Assembly: GCF_007829335.1 (NCBI RefSeq) | Contig: NZ_VIWO01000005.1 | Span: 1 to 64,000, forward strand | Length of the DNA: 64,000 bases | Direction of reading: 5' to 3' | DNA from: Chitinophaga polysaccharea | GTDB taxonomy: Bacteria; Bacteroidota; Bacteroidia; Chitinophagales; Chitinophagaceae | In this document: in pieces, positions 17,101-26,121 of the stretch | How positions within the stretch are numbered: the stretch's first letter is position 1 | Layout of the letters: each line of letters opens with the position of its first letter | Position numbers and translations under genes: made by a program | Notes under the pieces: generated by a model | Database searches by the model: none | Told to the model about the DNA's origin: nothing | Seen by the model: the letters and a program-made list of their open reading frames with translations, nothing else

Positions 17101-18567
17101 ATGGCAGTCCCTTATTATAAAGAAATATTTGAGTATCCCATTGCTGAATTTACCAAACACCTGGAGCTAGAATTCAATGAAAGAATTTTCTTTTCTGGCA
17201 AATATGGAACTGGGAAAACCACTTTCCTTAAAAAATATTTCGAGCAGAGTGATATCAAAGAAAAGTATGAGCAATATCACCTCTTTCCAGTTAACTATTC
17301 AATTTCTTCTAACGAAGATATTATTAGATATATTAAGTACGATATCATTCTGACTATGCTGGAGCGTCACGATACCTTTGCCGAAGAAGGTAAGAGTTAT
17401 CTAAAAGACCTTCCGGCATTCATGCTCAAAAACATGGATAAGGTCCTTGAAGCCATTATTGCAATGGTTCCAGTAGTAGGAAAGAATGTCCTCGAAATGT
17501 ATGAAAAACTCGGAGCACTGAAAGATAAGTACCTAGCCTATGCCAAAGAGAACAGCAAAGGAGATGGAGAAAAATTGATAGAATATTTGAATCTTCTTGA
17601 AGGACAATCGGGAAGCCTGATGGAAAATGATATAATAACTAAGATCATCTCAGAGAGAATAAAATTCAGTAGTCCTAAAAAATCAGTACTCATTGTGGAT
17701 GACCTAGATCGTCTTGACCCTGAACATATATTCAGAATATTAAATATATTTGCAGCCCATTTTGACACCAAAGCAAGTACCCGTGGTCCAAATAAACTCG
17801 GTTTCGATAAAGTCATCATAGTGGGCGACATTGAAAACATCCGCAATATCTTTCACCATAGGTATGGTTTATTAACAGATTTCGCAGGTTACATCGATAA
17901 ATTCTATAGCGCAGACATTTATTACTTTGATAACCGGTTAGCGGTATCGAAAATCGTTAATAGAATACTTTACAGCTATACAGTAGATGGCGATAACAAG
18001 GTTGCAGGCAGAGTCTATTTGGATGACAGGTGGATTGGCGGAATAATAACACATCTCATCGAAAAAGGTGACCTCAGCCTGAGAGCCATTTTAAACACTC
18101 ATGGTAAGGAGCTTTCATACCATATAGAGGTCGTAGATCTAATGGTTGGCAATCTTACCGATGCCCATCGTGTACCTCTGATTTACAAACTCAAATATCT
18201 TACAGAACTATTAGGTAGTACGGGTAAATTGATTACTATTTTGAAAAAATTTTCAAATGAGAATATCACGCTGCAACATATACGTCTCCCACTTGGCAGC
18301 CTTCTTTATATTCTAAATTACAGGCTCATTGAAAAAAACGCTGACCGACCATTCCTTTTGGATCATGGCAACCAAAAATTCTTTATCGAAGAACAAAGAG
18401 ATTTCTATTCACATATGATTACAGAAGTAGAAATATATAAATCTGTGCCCTCTGGTGAAACTGACCAATTCAGTAAAGGAGAAAAATACTACGGACAACC
18501 GAGGGAATTTTGGGAGCTCTGTATCCAGGTTGTCAATCATTTAACGGTATTAGGGTATCTAAGATAG
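17101..18567 (+). CDS. KAP-like P-loop NTPase
   Basis: A 488-residue NTPase. Walker A FFSGKYGTGKTTFLKKYFEQ lies near residue 35, Walker B SVLIVDDLDRLDPEHIFRIL near 200 (the DDLDRL form is characteristic of KAP NTPases), and VIIVGDIENIRNIFHHRYG follows. Between them a hydrophobic stretch (VLEAIIAMVPVVGKNVLEMY) could be membrane-associated, as in many KAP proteins. KAP NTPases occur in several defence loci. This one is alone and divergent from the Avs-like gene, so the two may be separate systems side by side. Confidence 0.75.
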   Translation: MAVPYYKEIFEYPIAEFTKHLELEFNERIFFSGKYGTGKTTFLKKYFEQSDIKEKYEQYHLFPVNYSISSNEDIIRYIKYDIILTMLERHDTFAEEGKSYLKDLPAFMLKNMDKVLEAIIAMVPVVGKNVLEMYEKLGALKDKYLAYAKENSKGDGEKLIEYLNLLEGQSGSLMENDIITKIISERIKFSSPKKSVLIVDDLDRLDPEHIFRILNIFAAHFDTKASTRGPNKLGFDKVIIVGDIENIRNIFHHRYGLLTDFAGYIDKFYSADIYYFDNRLAVSKIVNRILYSYTVDGDNKVAGRVYLDDRWIGGIITHLIEKGDLSLRAILNTHGKELSYHIEVVDLMVGNLTDAHRVPLIYKLKYLTELLGSTGKLITILKKFSNENITLQHIRLPLGSLLYILNYRLIEKNADRPFLLDHGNQKFFIEEQRDFYSHMITEVEIYKSVPSGETDQFSKGEKYYGQPREFWELCIQVVNHLTVLGYLR

Positions 18568-19145
18568 CTTCTTGAAAAATGTGTCCTATCTTGTTCAATC
18601 ATAAATTATTAACGATTGCAACGATATCTTCTCGATTTTGTACCTCTACCATTTACTTATAGATTTCCCTCTGGATAATGTTCAAATTTTTAAGCATAAG
18701 GAACATCGATTTTCAAAGTGTGATGTCAGGGTTCATACAAAGAAGGAAGATACCTTTGTAATATATTTTATACTGAATTAATTAAGCCTAAAATAGATGA
18801 AAAAACTCAAACCCAAGCATGGTGGGAAACGAAGAATAGATGATGGGTTACTACCGTCTGGAATATGTTCTCCAGATGGCCAAAGTTATGCCGTCGAGCA
18901 TATGTTCCTCAGCTGCCCCCATCATCTGTTCTCACGGACGCCGCGCGATAGTACAATGCTGATCAGGGTACCGATGCTGGTGTTCGCGCGCCTGGTTCTC
19001 CCGAACATTTCTTTATTTCTTACCCTCACCCACCTTCCCTCCCTTGAGACAAGAACCACACACATATTATTCATTCAATAATCCTATAACTTGGATCGTT
19101 TTGATTTATTAAGTAACTTCCTATGTAATAAATAAATATTCTGTT
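18568..19145. other. Intergenic stretch, no convincing gene
   Basis: A plus-strand frame at 18797-19081 starts MKKLKPK but then has no recognisable domain and an unusual His/Pro-rich composition, so it is not annotated as a gene. Nothing else stands out. Confidence 0.4.
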
Positions 19146-19478
19146 ATGGGTAAATTTGTTATCTCCAAAGACGCCAAAGGTGAATTCCGTTTTAAATTAA
19201 AAGCGGGTAATGGCGAACCAATCCTGGCTAGTGAAGGCTATACAACGAAAGCTAGCTGTGAAAACGGCATCGAATCTGTGAAAACCAATTCTCAGGTGGA
19301 TGAAAGATTCGAGAAAAAGACTTCCGCTAATGGGAAACACTATTTCAATCTCAAAGCGTCCAATGGACAAATCATTGGAACCAGCGAAATGTACGAAAGT
19401 AGTTCTAGTCGTGACAATGGTATTGCATCCGTTAAGTCAAACGCAGTTAGTGCAACCATTGAGGATCAAACGGCTTAA
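19146..19478 (+). CDS. YegP/DUF1508 family protein, copy 2
   Basis: A 110-residue, two-unit DUF1508 protein, same length and frame structure as copy 1 at 1593. It has GKFVISKDAKGEFRFKLKAG, SEGYTTKASCENGI, HYFNLKASNGQIIGTSEMYE and NGIASVKSNA. Function unknown. Surrounding sequence differs from that of copy 1, so it arose by an old duplication rather than a recent repeat. Confidence 0.9.
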   Translation: MGKFVISKDAKGEFRFKLKAGNGEPILASEGYTTKASCENGIESVKTNSQVDERFEKKTSANGKHYFNLKASNGQIIGTSEMYESSSSRDNGIASVKSNAVSATIEDQTA

Positions 19479-19651
19479 TGTTTCTTAAAGTAGTGGCTGC
19501 CTGGCCAGTGGGCAGGTCGGCCGCTATTAAACTGCGGCTTCTTACTGTAAATGATTCATTAACTGATTTCAGAGCGGACACGGTCAATCCACATTTAGAC
19601 GCAAGTCCGGATATAATTTTTGTTAGCACCAGGTAAACTATTTAAGCTAAA

Positions 19652-19999
19652 ATGCTAGATCGTGATTTTTGTGAATTTTTAGAGTTCGAACTCTGTAAAG
19701 CATTTGCAAATGCTGAAAACAATGATATAAAATCTCTTTGGTGTGATGGCATTTTACTAGCTGTAACTGCCGACAGCTACTCCCAAAAGCACATCAACGA
19801 TAATAGACAAGCTACCTTAAAAGCGTTTATAGGAACTGACGGTCAGTCGGAATATGACCTAATACTTAAATTTGGGAACAAAGCATTGAGTAGATACGCA
19901 AGACAATTAGACATTAAACATTGTATTCCTATTCAACACAAAATAAATTGGTTCAATATTGACGTTGAAAAGAAAAAAATTGAAATACAACTTGATTGA
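19652..19999 (+). CDS. Hypothetical 115-aa protein
   Basis: Begins MLDRDFCEFLEFELCKAF and ends HKINWFNIDVEKKKIEIQLD. It is predicted soluble, alpha-beta, without membrane segments; composition and length suggest an immunity-type or small accessory protein, but I do not recognise the family. It is AT-richer than the two-component genes that follow. Confidence 0.6.
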   Translation: MLDRDFCEFLEFELCKAFANAENNDIKSLWCDGILLAVTADSYSQKHINDNRQATLKAFIGTDGQSEYDLILKFGNKALSRYARQLDIKHCIPIQHKINWFNIDVEKKKIEIQLD

Positions 20000-20074
20000 T
20001 AACATCTGTAATGTTGAGATAAAGGCCTAACAACGTTATATTGATAAGACGGCTTAAAAAATGCAACTTTAGGT

Positions 20075-21184
20075 ATGTCAATGTCCCAATCCCAATTTTT
20101 CCTTGATCCAGGCAGGGGGTTGCGCTGGTTGCAGCATGGTCTGTTCTGGTTGTTGCTGCTCGGATTGCGCTTTTACCTTACAAGTATTTCCTTTAATGTC
20201 TACGGTGGTTTCCCGGCAAGCAGCGTGTTACTGTTGAACATCAGCAGCACCGGCATTATTGTTCTGTTTTATTATGTCCTGGTTTACTACCTATGGCCAA
20301 AATACCTGGCCAGCCATCACTACGTTAAAGGTGTATCGTTGATCTTGTTACTTTTGGTGGTTTATACGATCTCCGATGCTAGTGCCGAGAAATTTCTGAT
20401 CAGCAGTTGTGTACCCTGCGCAACCCGGTTGGCGCAGACGCAACCCGGCTACTTTCAGCTTATACAATCCAATTTAAGCAACATTGTTCTCGTTCGCCTG
20501 GTAACTTTTGGCACCCCATTTTTTCTGCTGCTTACCCTAACCATTCCGATCAGTATCAAGACCGCCCTGAATGGTTACCGCAGCAATATGAGGAGTGTAA
20601 CCCTGGCAAAAGAAAAGCTGGAGCTGGAACTTAAATTTTTACGGGCGCAGCTGAACCCGCATTTTTTATTTAATTCCATGAATAATATTTACGGACTGAT
20701 CATCAGCGGGAACACGGAACGGTCGGCCGGCCTGGTATCCCGTCTGTCTGAATTGTTGCGCTATATGCTTTATGAATCCGAAGCGGACACTATGCCACTT
20801 AGCAAAGAGGTAAAGCTGATTGCCGATTATATTGAACTGGAAAAAGTAAGGTTGAATTTTACAACGGTGACGTTTAACCCGCCGACCATTTTGGCCGACA
20901 TCGGAATCGCCCCATTACTGCTTATTCCGCTGATCGAAAACGCATTTAAATTCACACCGGACGAACCAGGTGCTTTTATCGATATTGCATTAACTGTCAC
21001 TCCTGATTCGATTAATTTTAAGATAGAGAATAGCGTTGACCCCGCCAGGCCGAATGGTCCGTCCGGCGGTATCGGCCTGGTCAATATGCGGAAGCGGCTC
21101 GAATTATATTATACCGGTCGCTATCGTTACGAGGTCAGCAACAATGGAAATAATTATTTGGTGAATTTATGCCTGAGCCTATGA
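20075..21184 (+). CDS. LytS/YehU-type sensor histidine kinase
   Basis: 369 residues. Four membrane segments in the first 170 (for example HGLFWLLLLGLRFYLTSI and ILLLLVVYTISDASA) are followed by a coiled region and the His_kinase domain LRAQLNPHFLFNSMNNIYGL (phospho-acceptor His in NPHFLFN). The ATPase part has PLLLIPLIENAFKF (N box) and GGIGLVNMRKRLELYY. It overlaps the response-regulator gene by 4 bp (ATGA), so they act as a pair. No sensed ligand is evident. Confidence 0.92.
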   Translation: MSMSQSQFFLDPGRGLRWLQHGLFWLLLLGLRFYLTSISFNVYGGFPASSVLLLNISSTGIIVLFYYVLVYYLWPKYLASHHYVKGVSLILLLLVVYTISDASAEKFLISSCVPCATRLAQTQPGYFQLIQSNLSNIVLVRLVTFGTPFFLLLTLTIPISIKTALNGYRSNMRSVTLAKEKLELELKFLRAQLNPHFLFNSMNNIYGLIISGNTERSAGLVSRLSELLRYMLYESEADTMPLSKEVKLIADYIELEKVRLNFTTVTFNPPTILADIGIAPLLLIPLIENAFKFTPDEPGAFIDIALTVTPDSINFKIENSVDPARPNGPSGGIGLVNMRKRLELYYTGRYRYEVSNNGNNYLVNLCLSL

Positions 21185-21885
21185 AAAAGATCAATTGCAT
21201 GATCGTTGATGATGAGCCAATCGCACGGGATATCCTGCAAACTTATATCCAGCGCGTTCCCGAACTGGAACTCGTTAAAAGCTGCCGCAACGCCACTGAA
21301 GCCTATGAAGGACTTTACGGGCAGCAGGTCGACCTTATTTTCCTGGACATCCAGATGCCGGTCATTACCGGTACAGAATTCATGCGCTCGCTGCGCAAGC
21401 CGCCGTTGGTTGTTTTTACCACGGCTTATTCCAGCTATGCAGTAGAAGGATTTGAGCTCAATTCAGTTGATTACCTCTTAAAGCCGATCACTTTTGAACG
21501 GTTTTACCAGGCCGTGCAAAAAGTAAACGAAAGAATGGCTATCAAACAGATCCCGGTACCAGAAACAGAACATCAGCCGGACTACCTGTTCATCCGCCAG
21601 GATAACAGGCTGGTTCGTGTGGAGCATGACCAAATTTTATATATACAGGCGGAAAGAGACTTCAGTTCGGTTTATTTAAAGGAAACAAGGTTGCTCGCAG
21701 GCATGCACCTGAAACTATTCGAAGATCTGCTTCCGCTCAAGCAGTTTCTCCGGGTGCACCGGTCATATATCGTCAATCTTAAAGCGATCCGCGCGATCAA
21801 AGGTAATGTCATCGAATTGGAAAATGCCGAGGTCCCCATTGGGGCAAGCAACCGGGAAGAACTGTTTCAAAGATTGCAGCTCTAA
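21181..21885 (+). CDS. LytTR-family response regulator
   Basis: 234 residues. The receiver domain has acidic VDDEPIA, phospho-acceptor LIFLDIQMP, Thr/Ser VVFTTAYSSYAVEGF and LLKPI. The C-terminal LytTR DNA-binding domain has YLFIRQDNRLVRVEHDQILY, IQAERDFSSVYL and FLRVHRSYIVNL. I chose the ATG at 21181, which overlaps the kinase stop as ATGA, over an ATG 12 bp upstream. It probably regulates nearby genes, perhaps the CPBP protease that follows. Confidence 0.93.
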   Translation: MKKINCMIVDDEPIARDILQTYIQRVPELELVKSCRNATEAYEGLYGQQVDLIFLDIQMPVITGTEFMRSLRKPPLVVFTTAYSSYAVEGFELNSVDYLLKPITFERFYQAVQKVNERMAIKQIPVPETEHQPDYLFIRQDNRLVRVEHDQILYIQAERDFSSVYLKETRLLAGMHLKLFEDLLPLKQFLRVHRSYIVNLKAIRAIKGNVIELENAEVPIGASNREELFQRLQL

Positions 21886-22099
21886 AAAAACGATGATAGT
21901 CGGAAAGATTCAAAGATTCGTTTCAATCATTTTTCAGGCTGCATTTAGGAAATCAATATGTCCAGATTCCTGCAGGAGAAGCTGACAACAGTGCTATCGT
22001 CGGTTAGGACAGTTTGGTTGCCGATTCAAATGGGTTCGTCGATTTTATTTTCCGGCTTGGACAAAATGATTTCTTTTTGCAGGCAATCACGATAAAAAA

Positions 22100-22912
22100 A
22101 TGGAAAGAAAAAAATTGATTGATCGGCTGCCCGTCTGGCTAAGGGTAAGTGTTTATTTTACTATTATTATTGTAGCCGCTTATATCGCCGTAGTCGTCCC
22201 CGCGCTTGACAGTATCTCCTTTTATTTCGGGATCGCGTTACTTTTGAGCTTTTTGTTCCTCAAAGCTGAAGGTAAACCGTTAACCAGCCTGGGATTTGTG
22301 CCTGCCTGTGCTACCGATTGGAAAAATTTCTTCCGCGGGCTGCTCATCGGCTTGTTGGCATTATTGACAAGTGCAGGGCTTACGATCTGGCTGAATAGCG
22401 GCCGGCTGGTATTTACCGGCCGTGCTGATCCTATATATTTGCTGATATTGATTTTTATTCATCTCTGGTCGTCCTTTGCGCAGGAATTTACCTACCGTGG
22501 TTATCCCTTTCAACGTTTGCTAAAGTCGTATGGGCTATGGGTCGGTCAACTGGCGATCACACTGCCGTTCGCCATCATGCATCTTAAGCTGAATACCAGC
22601 ATAACCTGGCAACAGTTCCTGATGACCTGGCTCACCACCGGCCTGGGCTCTTTACTTTACGGGCTTTGCTACCTAAAAACGGGGAAACTGGTATTGTCCA
22701 TTGGTCTGCATATGGGCTGGAATCTGGCCCAAGCACTCGTTCCCCGCTCGCCGGGGGAAAACAAAACCATGCTTTTTACCCTTGTGCAGAATGCCCGGGA
22801 TTATCATCCCTTAAATGTGCTGCTGCCGTACATAGGCGTTACCGCAATCCTGATGCTCTTTATATGGCGGTCGAAGACCTGGCAAGCGAATGAAAAATCC
22901 AGCAACTCATGA
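22100..22912 (+). CDS. CPBP-family intramembrane protease
   Basis: 270 residues with about eight membrane segments. The conserved CPBP/Abi blocks are visible: FAQEFTYRGYPFQRLL (usual EExxxR motif with Gln for the first Glu), LPFAIMHL (second motif with His) and GLHMGWNLAQAL (third motif with His and Asn). Family members cleave prenylated or membrane substrates, and several serve as bacteriocin immunity. The E-to-Q change at the first motif may reduce activity. It lies 215 bp after the LytTR gene. Confidence 0.85.
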   Translation: MERKKLIDRLPVWLRVSVYFTIIIVAAYIAVVVPALDSISFYFGIALLLSFLFLKAEGKPLTSLGFVPACATDWKNFFRGLLIGLLALLTSAGLTIWLNSGRLVFTGRADPIYLLILIFIHLWSSFAQEFTYRGYPFQRLLKSYGLWVGQLAITLPFAIMHLKLNTSITWQQFLMTWLTTGLGSLLYGLCYLKTGKLVLSIGLHMGWNLAQALVPRSPGENKTMLFTLVQNARDYHPLNVLLPYIGVTAILMLFIWRSKTWQANEKSSNS

Positions 22913-23106
22913 TGATCTTTATACTGTGAAACGAATTGGTTTTAACGGCCCAGCCTACGCGGCAAACGTCATATTATTGATCTATTCACACCAGTTTCAA
23001 TCAATCCTGTCACAAAGGACTTAGGTCCGTTGCAAATAAATCAAGCGATATCAATGGTAATTGAATATTGCCATTAGCATAACACCTATTTTTTATCAAA
23101 AAGTCT
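22913..23106. other. Intergenic stretch, no gene seen
   Basis: No coding frame or repeat is visible before the decayed gene at 23107. Confidence 0.4.
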
Positions 23107-23322
23107 ATGCAACCAAAAACCTATAACAAACACGGAATCTTTTCGGATCAAAAAATTTCCGTTGATCAAGCAATGAAAACTTTAAGAAACAAGGTATTGA
23201 AACAAATGAAGCCCAAACTAAAGTGATACTGAATTTCCTCTACCTGTTTGCCAAACTGCGGAATAGTCGAGGATCTAAAGGCCCTTCGGATAATTTTCCC
23301 CAGAAGGAAATCGAACACTAAA
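23107..23322 (+). pseudogene. Frameshifted small Bacteroidota protein
   Basis: The frame starting MQPKTYNKHGIFSDQKISVD then QAMKTLRN runs to a stop at about 23226. One frame over, from about 23187, QGIETNEAQTKVILNFLYLF then AKLRNSRGSK continues a familiar small-protein pattern (LRK.GI....A..IL.FLY..AK). Such short genes often sit at the edges of integrative elements in this phylum. A single-base indel near 23180-23190 explains the split. Confidence 0.5.
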
Positions 23323-23465
23323 TTATTATTTAAAGTAATTAAAGGGATGATATATTCGCATGGTCACGAATTAGAGAATGATGTGCACACAAAAAGTCGA
23401 ACCGTTCTAAAGTTTGCAAATCCATCTATAAGATGCTGTAAAACAGCAAGTTGGTTGAAATAAAA

Positions 23466-23495
23466 AAGGAGACGATCAAAATTGATCGTCTCCTT
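23466..23495 (-). terminator. Hairpin behind the leftmost tRNA-Lys core copy
   Basis: Arms 23466-23479 and 23482-23495 pair over most of 14 bp (AAGGAGACGATCAA). It lies directly left of the att core at 23498, as a tRNA terminator would for transcription from a tRNA-Lys on the minus strand; a run of T follows in that direction. Confidence 0.6.
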
Positions 23496-23497
23496 AA

Positions 23498-23512
23498 GTG
23501 ATCCCGCTGGGA
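23498..23512 (+). repeat. att core, left copy
   Basis: GTGATCCCGCTGGGA is identical to 59494-59508, the complement of the tRNA-Lys 3' end. It marks the left limit of element 1, or the right limit of whatever lies to its left. Confidence 0.8.
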
Positions 23513-23635
23513 TTTCGTTTAGCCTTTTTAAGTTTATAGGTCTTTACCTAACTTAATTCTAAAGTTCTGATTTTCAACATTCTATAACATCAATAAAAAA
23601 ATTTACGCCTTACCTTTATATCGGTTAACAGCATT

Positions 23636-23661
23636 GAACTCAACTAAAAACTCGACTAAAA
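23636..23661 (+). repeat. Element 1 left arm-site repeat
   Basis: Two CTCRACTAAA units spaced 12 bp, just before the integrase start. The same 26 bp with two differences recur at 34625-34650 at the other end of the element, in the same orientation. Confidence 0.75.
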
Positions 23662-23671
23662 TTTTTTGAGT

Positions 23672-25033
23672 ATGCTGTTACCAATCAAACTAATCTGCCC
23701 AAAGGGCAAAATGCGCAAAGATGGCACCTGTATCGTTTTTATCCAGTATTGCGGGGATAAAACCATTCTCCTGAATACAGAAATAGCCATTCCTCCCAAA
23801 TACTGGAACCGGAAGTTTCACCGTATTACCGCCGATCTCCCAACAACATACGGGGCCGCTGACGATCTAAACAGCCAACTGGCAGCCCTTCTACGAAAGG
23901 CAAGTGATATTATTTCCCATGCGGTGAAAAAGAAAATACAGGATATATCTGCCTTTGCAAAGAAAACCTTTCACCCGGCTTTTGACACGGCCACATTGGA
24001 AGAAAAGGCCAAACAGGCGGCGGCCCTCAACCCCAAAACAAATTTAGAGCTGATATTTCAGATTGAAGATTATATCAAATGTAAGCGGGATAAGGTTTCT
24101 AAGGGTATGCTAAATGTCTACAAAAACATGAAAGATCATATGGCAGTCTTTCAGGAATACAGGAAAGCTCCTATTACATTTGATTCTTTTGATTTTAATC
24201 TCTATGAAAGCCTTGTTAACTACCTCACTTATGACTATGTACAGCGCCGCAAATCGGAAATAATTAACGGCAAAAGAGAGCAAATTAAAGGGCTTAAAAC
24301 CTCTACAGTTGGCAAAACCATCAAACAGCTACGTATATTCCTGCGGGATAGGATGCGCCGTAAAATCATCTCCCCGATTGATTTATCGGACTTTAAAATA
24401 CTGGATGAAGAAGCAGACGCCGTGTATCTGACATGGGCGGAAATCGCCCGAATATATCAAATAGACCTTTCCGAACAACCGCACCTGGCTAAATACCGGG
24501 ATTTGTTTGTTCTCGGCTGTCTGACTGGTTTAAGATTTTCCGATTTTTCCTCTATACAACCGGAGGACGTGCGGAAAGGGTCACTATATAAGAAACAGGA
24601 AAAATCTGATCATTGGGTTGTTATACCGTTAAGAGATGCAGCAGAAGAAATACTGATCAGGCGCTTTAACCGCCAGATCCCCATTGTAAGCAATCCTGAA
24701 TTTAACCGCCATATCAAAGAGGTGGCCCAACTGGCGGGCATTTGTGAGTTAATAAAGTTCTCCCACAAAAAAGGTAATAAGGATATAGTACAGATAAAGC
24801 CCAAATATGCGTGGATTACCTCTCACACCTGCCGCCGCTCATTCTGCACCAATGAATTTCTGGCGGGAACTCCTGTCGAGCTTATAATGAAGATCAGCGG
24901 CCATAAAAGCCTGCGTGATTTTTACAAGTATATCAGGATCACCCCTGAAGAAGCAAGCCGGAAGATCCGGGAAATATGGGAAAAAAGAGGTGATATCGGC
25001 ATATCTGCCGCGGCTTTGCAAAATGTAGGGTAA
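23672..25033 (+). CDS. Tyrosine recombinase of element 1
   Basis: 453 residues. An N-terminal arm-binding domain (ICPKGKMRKDGTCIVFIQYC) and a SAM-like core-binding domain (about 130-230) precede the catalytic domain, with Arg in GCLTGLRFSDFSSI, His-x-x-Arg in TSHTCRRSFCTNE, His in ISGHKSLRDFYKYI and the nucleophile Tyr in the last. It integrates the element at the tRNA-Lys 3' end; the neighbouring att core and arm repeats support this. The ATG at 23672 is preferred to a TTG two codons upstream. Confidence 0.93.
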   Translation: MLLPIKLICPKGKMRKDGTCIVFIQYCGDKTILLNTEIAIPPKYWNRKFHRITADLPTTYGAADDLNSQLAALLRKASDIISHAVKKKIQDISAFAKKTFHPAFDTATLEEKAKQAAALNPKTNLELIFQIEDYIKCKRDKVSKGMLNVYKNMKDHMAVFQEYRKAPITFDSFDFNLYESLVNYLTYDYVQRRKSEIINGKREQIKGLKTSTVGKTIKQLRIFLRDRMRRKIISPIDLSDFKILDEEADAVYLTWAEIARIYQIDLSEQPHLAKYRDLFVLGCLTGLRFSDFSSIQPEDVRKGSLYKKQEKSDHWVVIPLRDAAEEILIRRFNRQIPIVSNPEFNRHIKEVAQLAGICELIKFSHKKGNKDIVQIKPKYAWITSHTCRRSFCTNEFLAGTPVELIMKISGHKSLRDFYKYIRITPEEASRKIREIWEKRGDIGISAAALQNVG

Positions 25034-25102
25034 CTAATAAGGGGAAGGCTTTACCCCTCCCCGTATTACCTATCCTAATAATACTATTGAAGGTTGAAAA
25101 AA

Positions 25103-25321
25103 TTACCGTCCAAACCTTCTTAGCACTTTTTCAAGATCATTAAAGGATTTGTTCGTATCAGAAATGCTTCGTTTTACGGACCCATTACCATCTTCCAATT
25201 GTATATTGACTCCACAAGAACATCGTACGGTCCTCCTAGTAGTCACGTCCTTTAATGTAACCTGATGATTTCTGCCGCATCCACATTTGACACTGACTTT
25301 TTGTTTCGATATATCAAACAT
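25103..25321 (-). CDS. Small zinc-ribbon-like protein
   Basis: 72 residues with two CxC pairs, VSVKCGCGRNHQVTL and RTVRCSCGVNIQLED, which could bind one zinc ion. The C-terminal 30 residues are Ser/Lys-rich and helical. It resembles small Com-like or phage zinc-ribbon proteins, function unknown. It is the last of three minus-strand small genes (25891 to 25103). Confidence 0.7.
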   Translation of the reverse strand: MFDISKQKVSVKCGCGRNHQVTLKDVTTRRTVRCSCGVNIQLEDGNGSVKRSISDTNKSFNDLEKVLRRFGR

Positions 25322-25381
25322 CCTTTTGCTTTTTAAGAGGTAAACAAGGATGAACAGTTAGAGCTGTTCATCCTTGCATGC

Positions 25382-25555
25382 TTATTTTTCCTTTGTTACT
25401 CCTTTGAAAGGTTTTCCATCTGATTTCCCATCTATAAACCTACCTGTATTTGTATCTCTTTTTATCCAAACCTCTGTTTTAGGATTATAAGTCTGGGTTC
25501 TTTCCTTTACTGCTCCATTGCGGTGACCATCACCGACTTTGCCGTTCTTAGCCAT
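25382..25555 (-). CDS. 57-aa basic protein
   Basis: Encodes MAKNGKVGDGHRNGAVKERT, then NPKTEVWIKRDTNTGRFIDG and a Lys-rich tail. It is compact, charged and without membrane segments. Short proteins of the type 'NGKVGDGHR.G.VK.R.Q..NP....W.KRD..TG+F' are frequent in bacterial mobile regions; their role is unknown to me. It lies between the zinc-ribbon gene and the 101-aa gene, all on the minus strand. Confidence 0.7.
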   Translation of the reverse strand: MAKNGKVGDGHRNGAVKERTQTYNPKTEVWIKRDTNTGRFIDGKSDGKPFKGVTKEK

Positions 25556-25585
25556 AGTTAAACATTTTTAAGACTAAATAAATTG

Positions 25586-25891
25586 TTAATTGAAAGAGTA
25601 TCTCTTCCAAGGAATACGAGAAGGATCAATTCTTGATAAAAAGTTGACAATGTCCTTTCTACCCTGGTAAGTAGGTCTCCCTCGTCCATCTTGGGCCATC
25701 AAAATCAATGGAACACCCGGAAAAAGCCTTCCAATATTTTGCCGAGCATTCTCGCATTCATTTATACTACTTAGCACATAGGCTCTTACTACCACTATGG
25801 CAAAAGTCACTCCTTGCTCCCTTATTAGAGCTCCATCGATCTGCATTTCAATAAAATTAGTTATTAGTAATTCATTGCTCTCGTACATCAC
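25586..25891 (-). CDS. Hypothetical 101-aa protein
   Basis: Begins MMYESNELLITNFIEMQIDG and has a central alpha-beta stretch, VTFAIVVVRAYVLSSINECE, then LFPGVPLILMAQDGRGRPTY. The pattern of a beta strand, helix and second strand suggests a small Rossmann-like or flavodoxin-like unit. Unrecognised family. First gene of the three-gene minus-strand run. Confidence 0.6.
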   Translation of the reverse strand: MMYESNELLITNFIEMQIDGALIREQGVTFAIVVVRAYVLSSINECENARQNIGRLFPGVPLILMAQDGRGRPTYQGRKDIVNFLSRIDPSRIPWKRYSFN

Positions 25892-25942
25892 GGAGTTAGA
25901 GCAGTAAGCCGGTAGATTTGTGGCTGATTGTTGAAAAAGTAG

Positions 25943-25972
25943 TTTGTTTTTTCAAATAAACTACTACCTTTG
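25943..25972 (+). promoter_or_regulatory. Bacteroidota-type promoter of a candidate small RNA
   Basis: TTTG at 25943-25946 and TACCTTTG at 25965-25972, 18 bp apart, match the sigma-A consensus of the phylum. No gene begins downstream on the plus strand. Confidence 0.65.
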
Positions 25973-25978
25973 TGGTCT

Positions 25979-26097
25979 GAAAAATCATCAACAATAGCTG
26001 GAATGCGAGGGGGTACCAACCCCTGCTAAGCTTTCTACTGCTTTAAAAACATTCCTACGACAATGCCTTATAAGTTCCCGCTTTAAGGCATTATTTG
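25979..26097 (+). ncRNA. Candidate small RNA next to the XRE-ImmA/PIN pair
   Basis: Between a consensus promoter and a terminator (stem AATGCCTTA/TAAGGCATT at 26062-26070 and 26084-26092, then ATTTGTTTTT) lie about 115 nt without a reading frame. A GC hairpin around 26006-26027 (AGGGG/CCCCT with a seven-base loop) adds structure. It is convergent with the 3' end of the PIN-like gene at 26122. Role unknown; it might regulate the adjacent pair or the mobile element. Confidence 0.55.
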
Positions 26098-26121
26098 TTT
26101 TTGGTAGTTTATATTTTTCCT

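Noticed and set aside
18797-19081. 94-residue frame starting MKKLKPK, suggestive of a RiPP leader
   Set aside because: No GG site or leader pattern follows, and the rest lacks protein-like composition.
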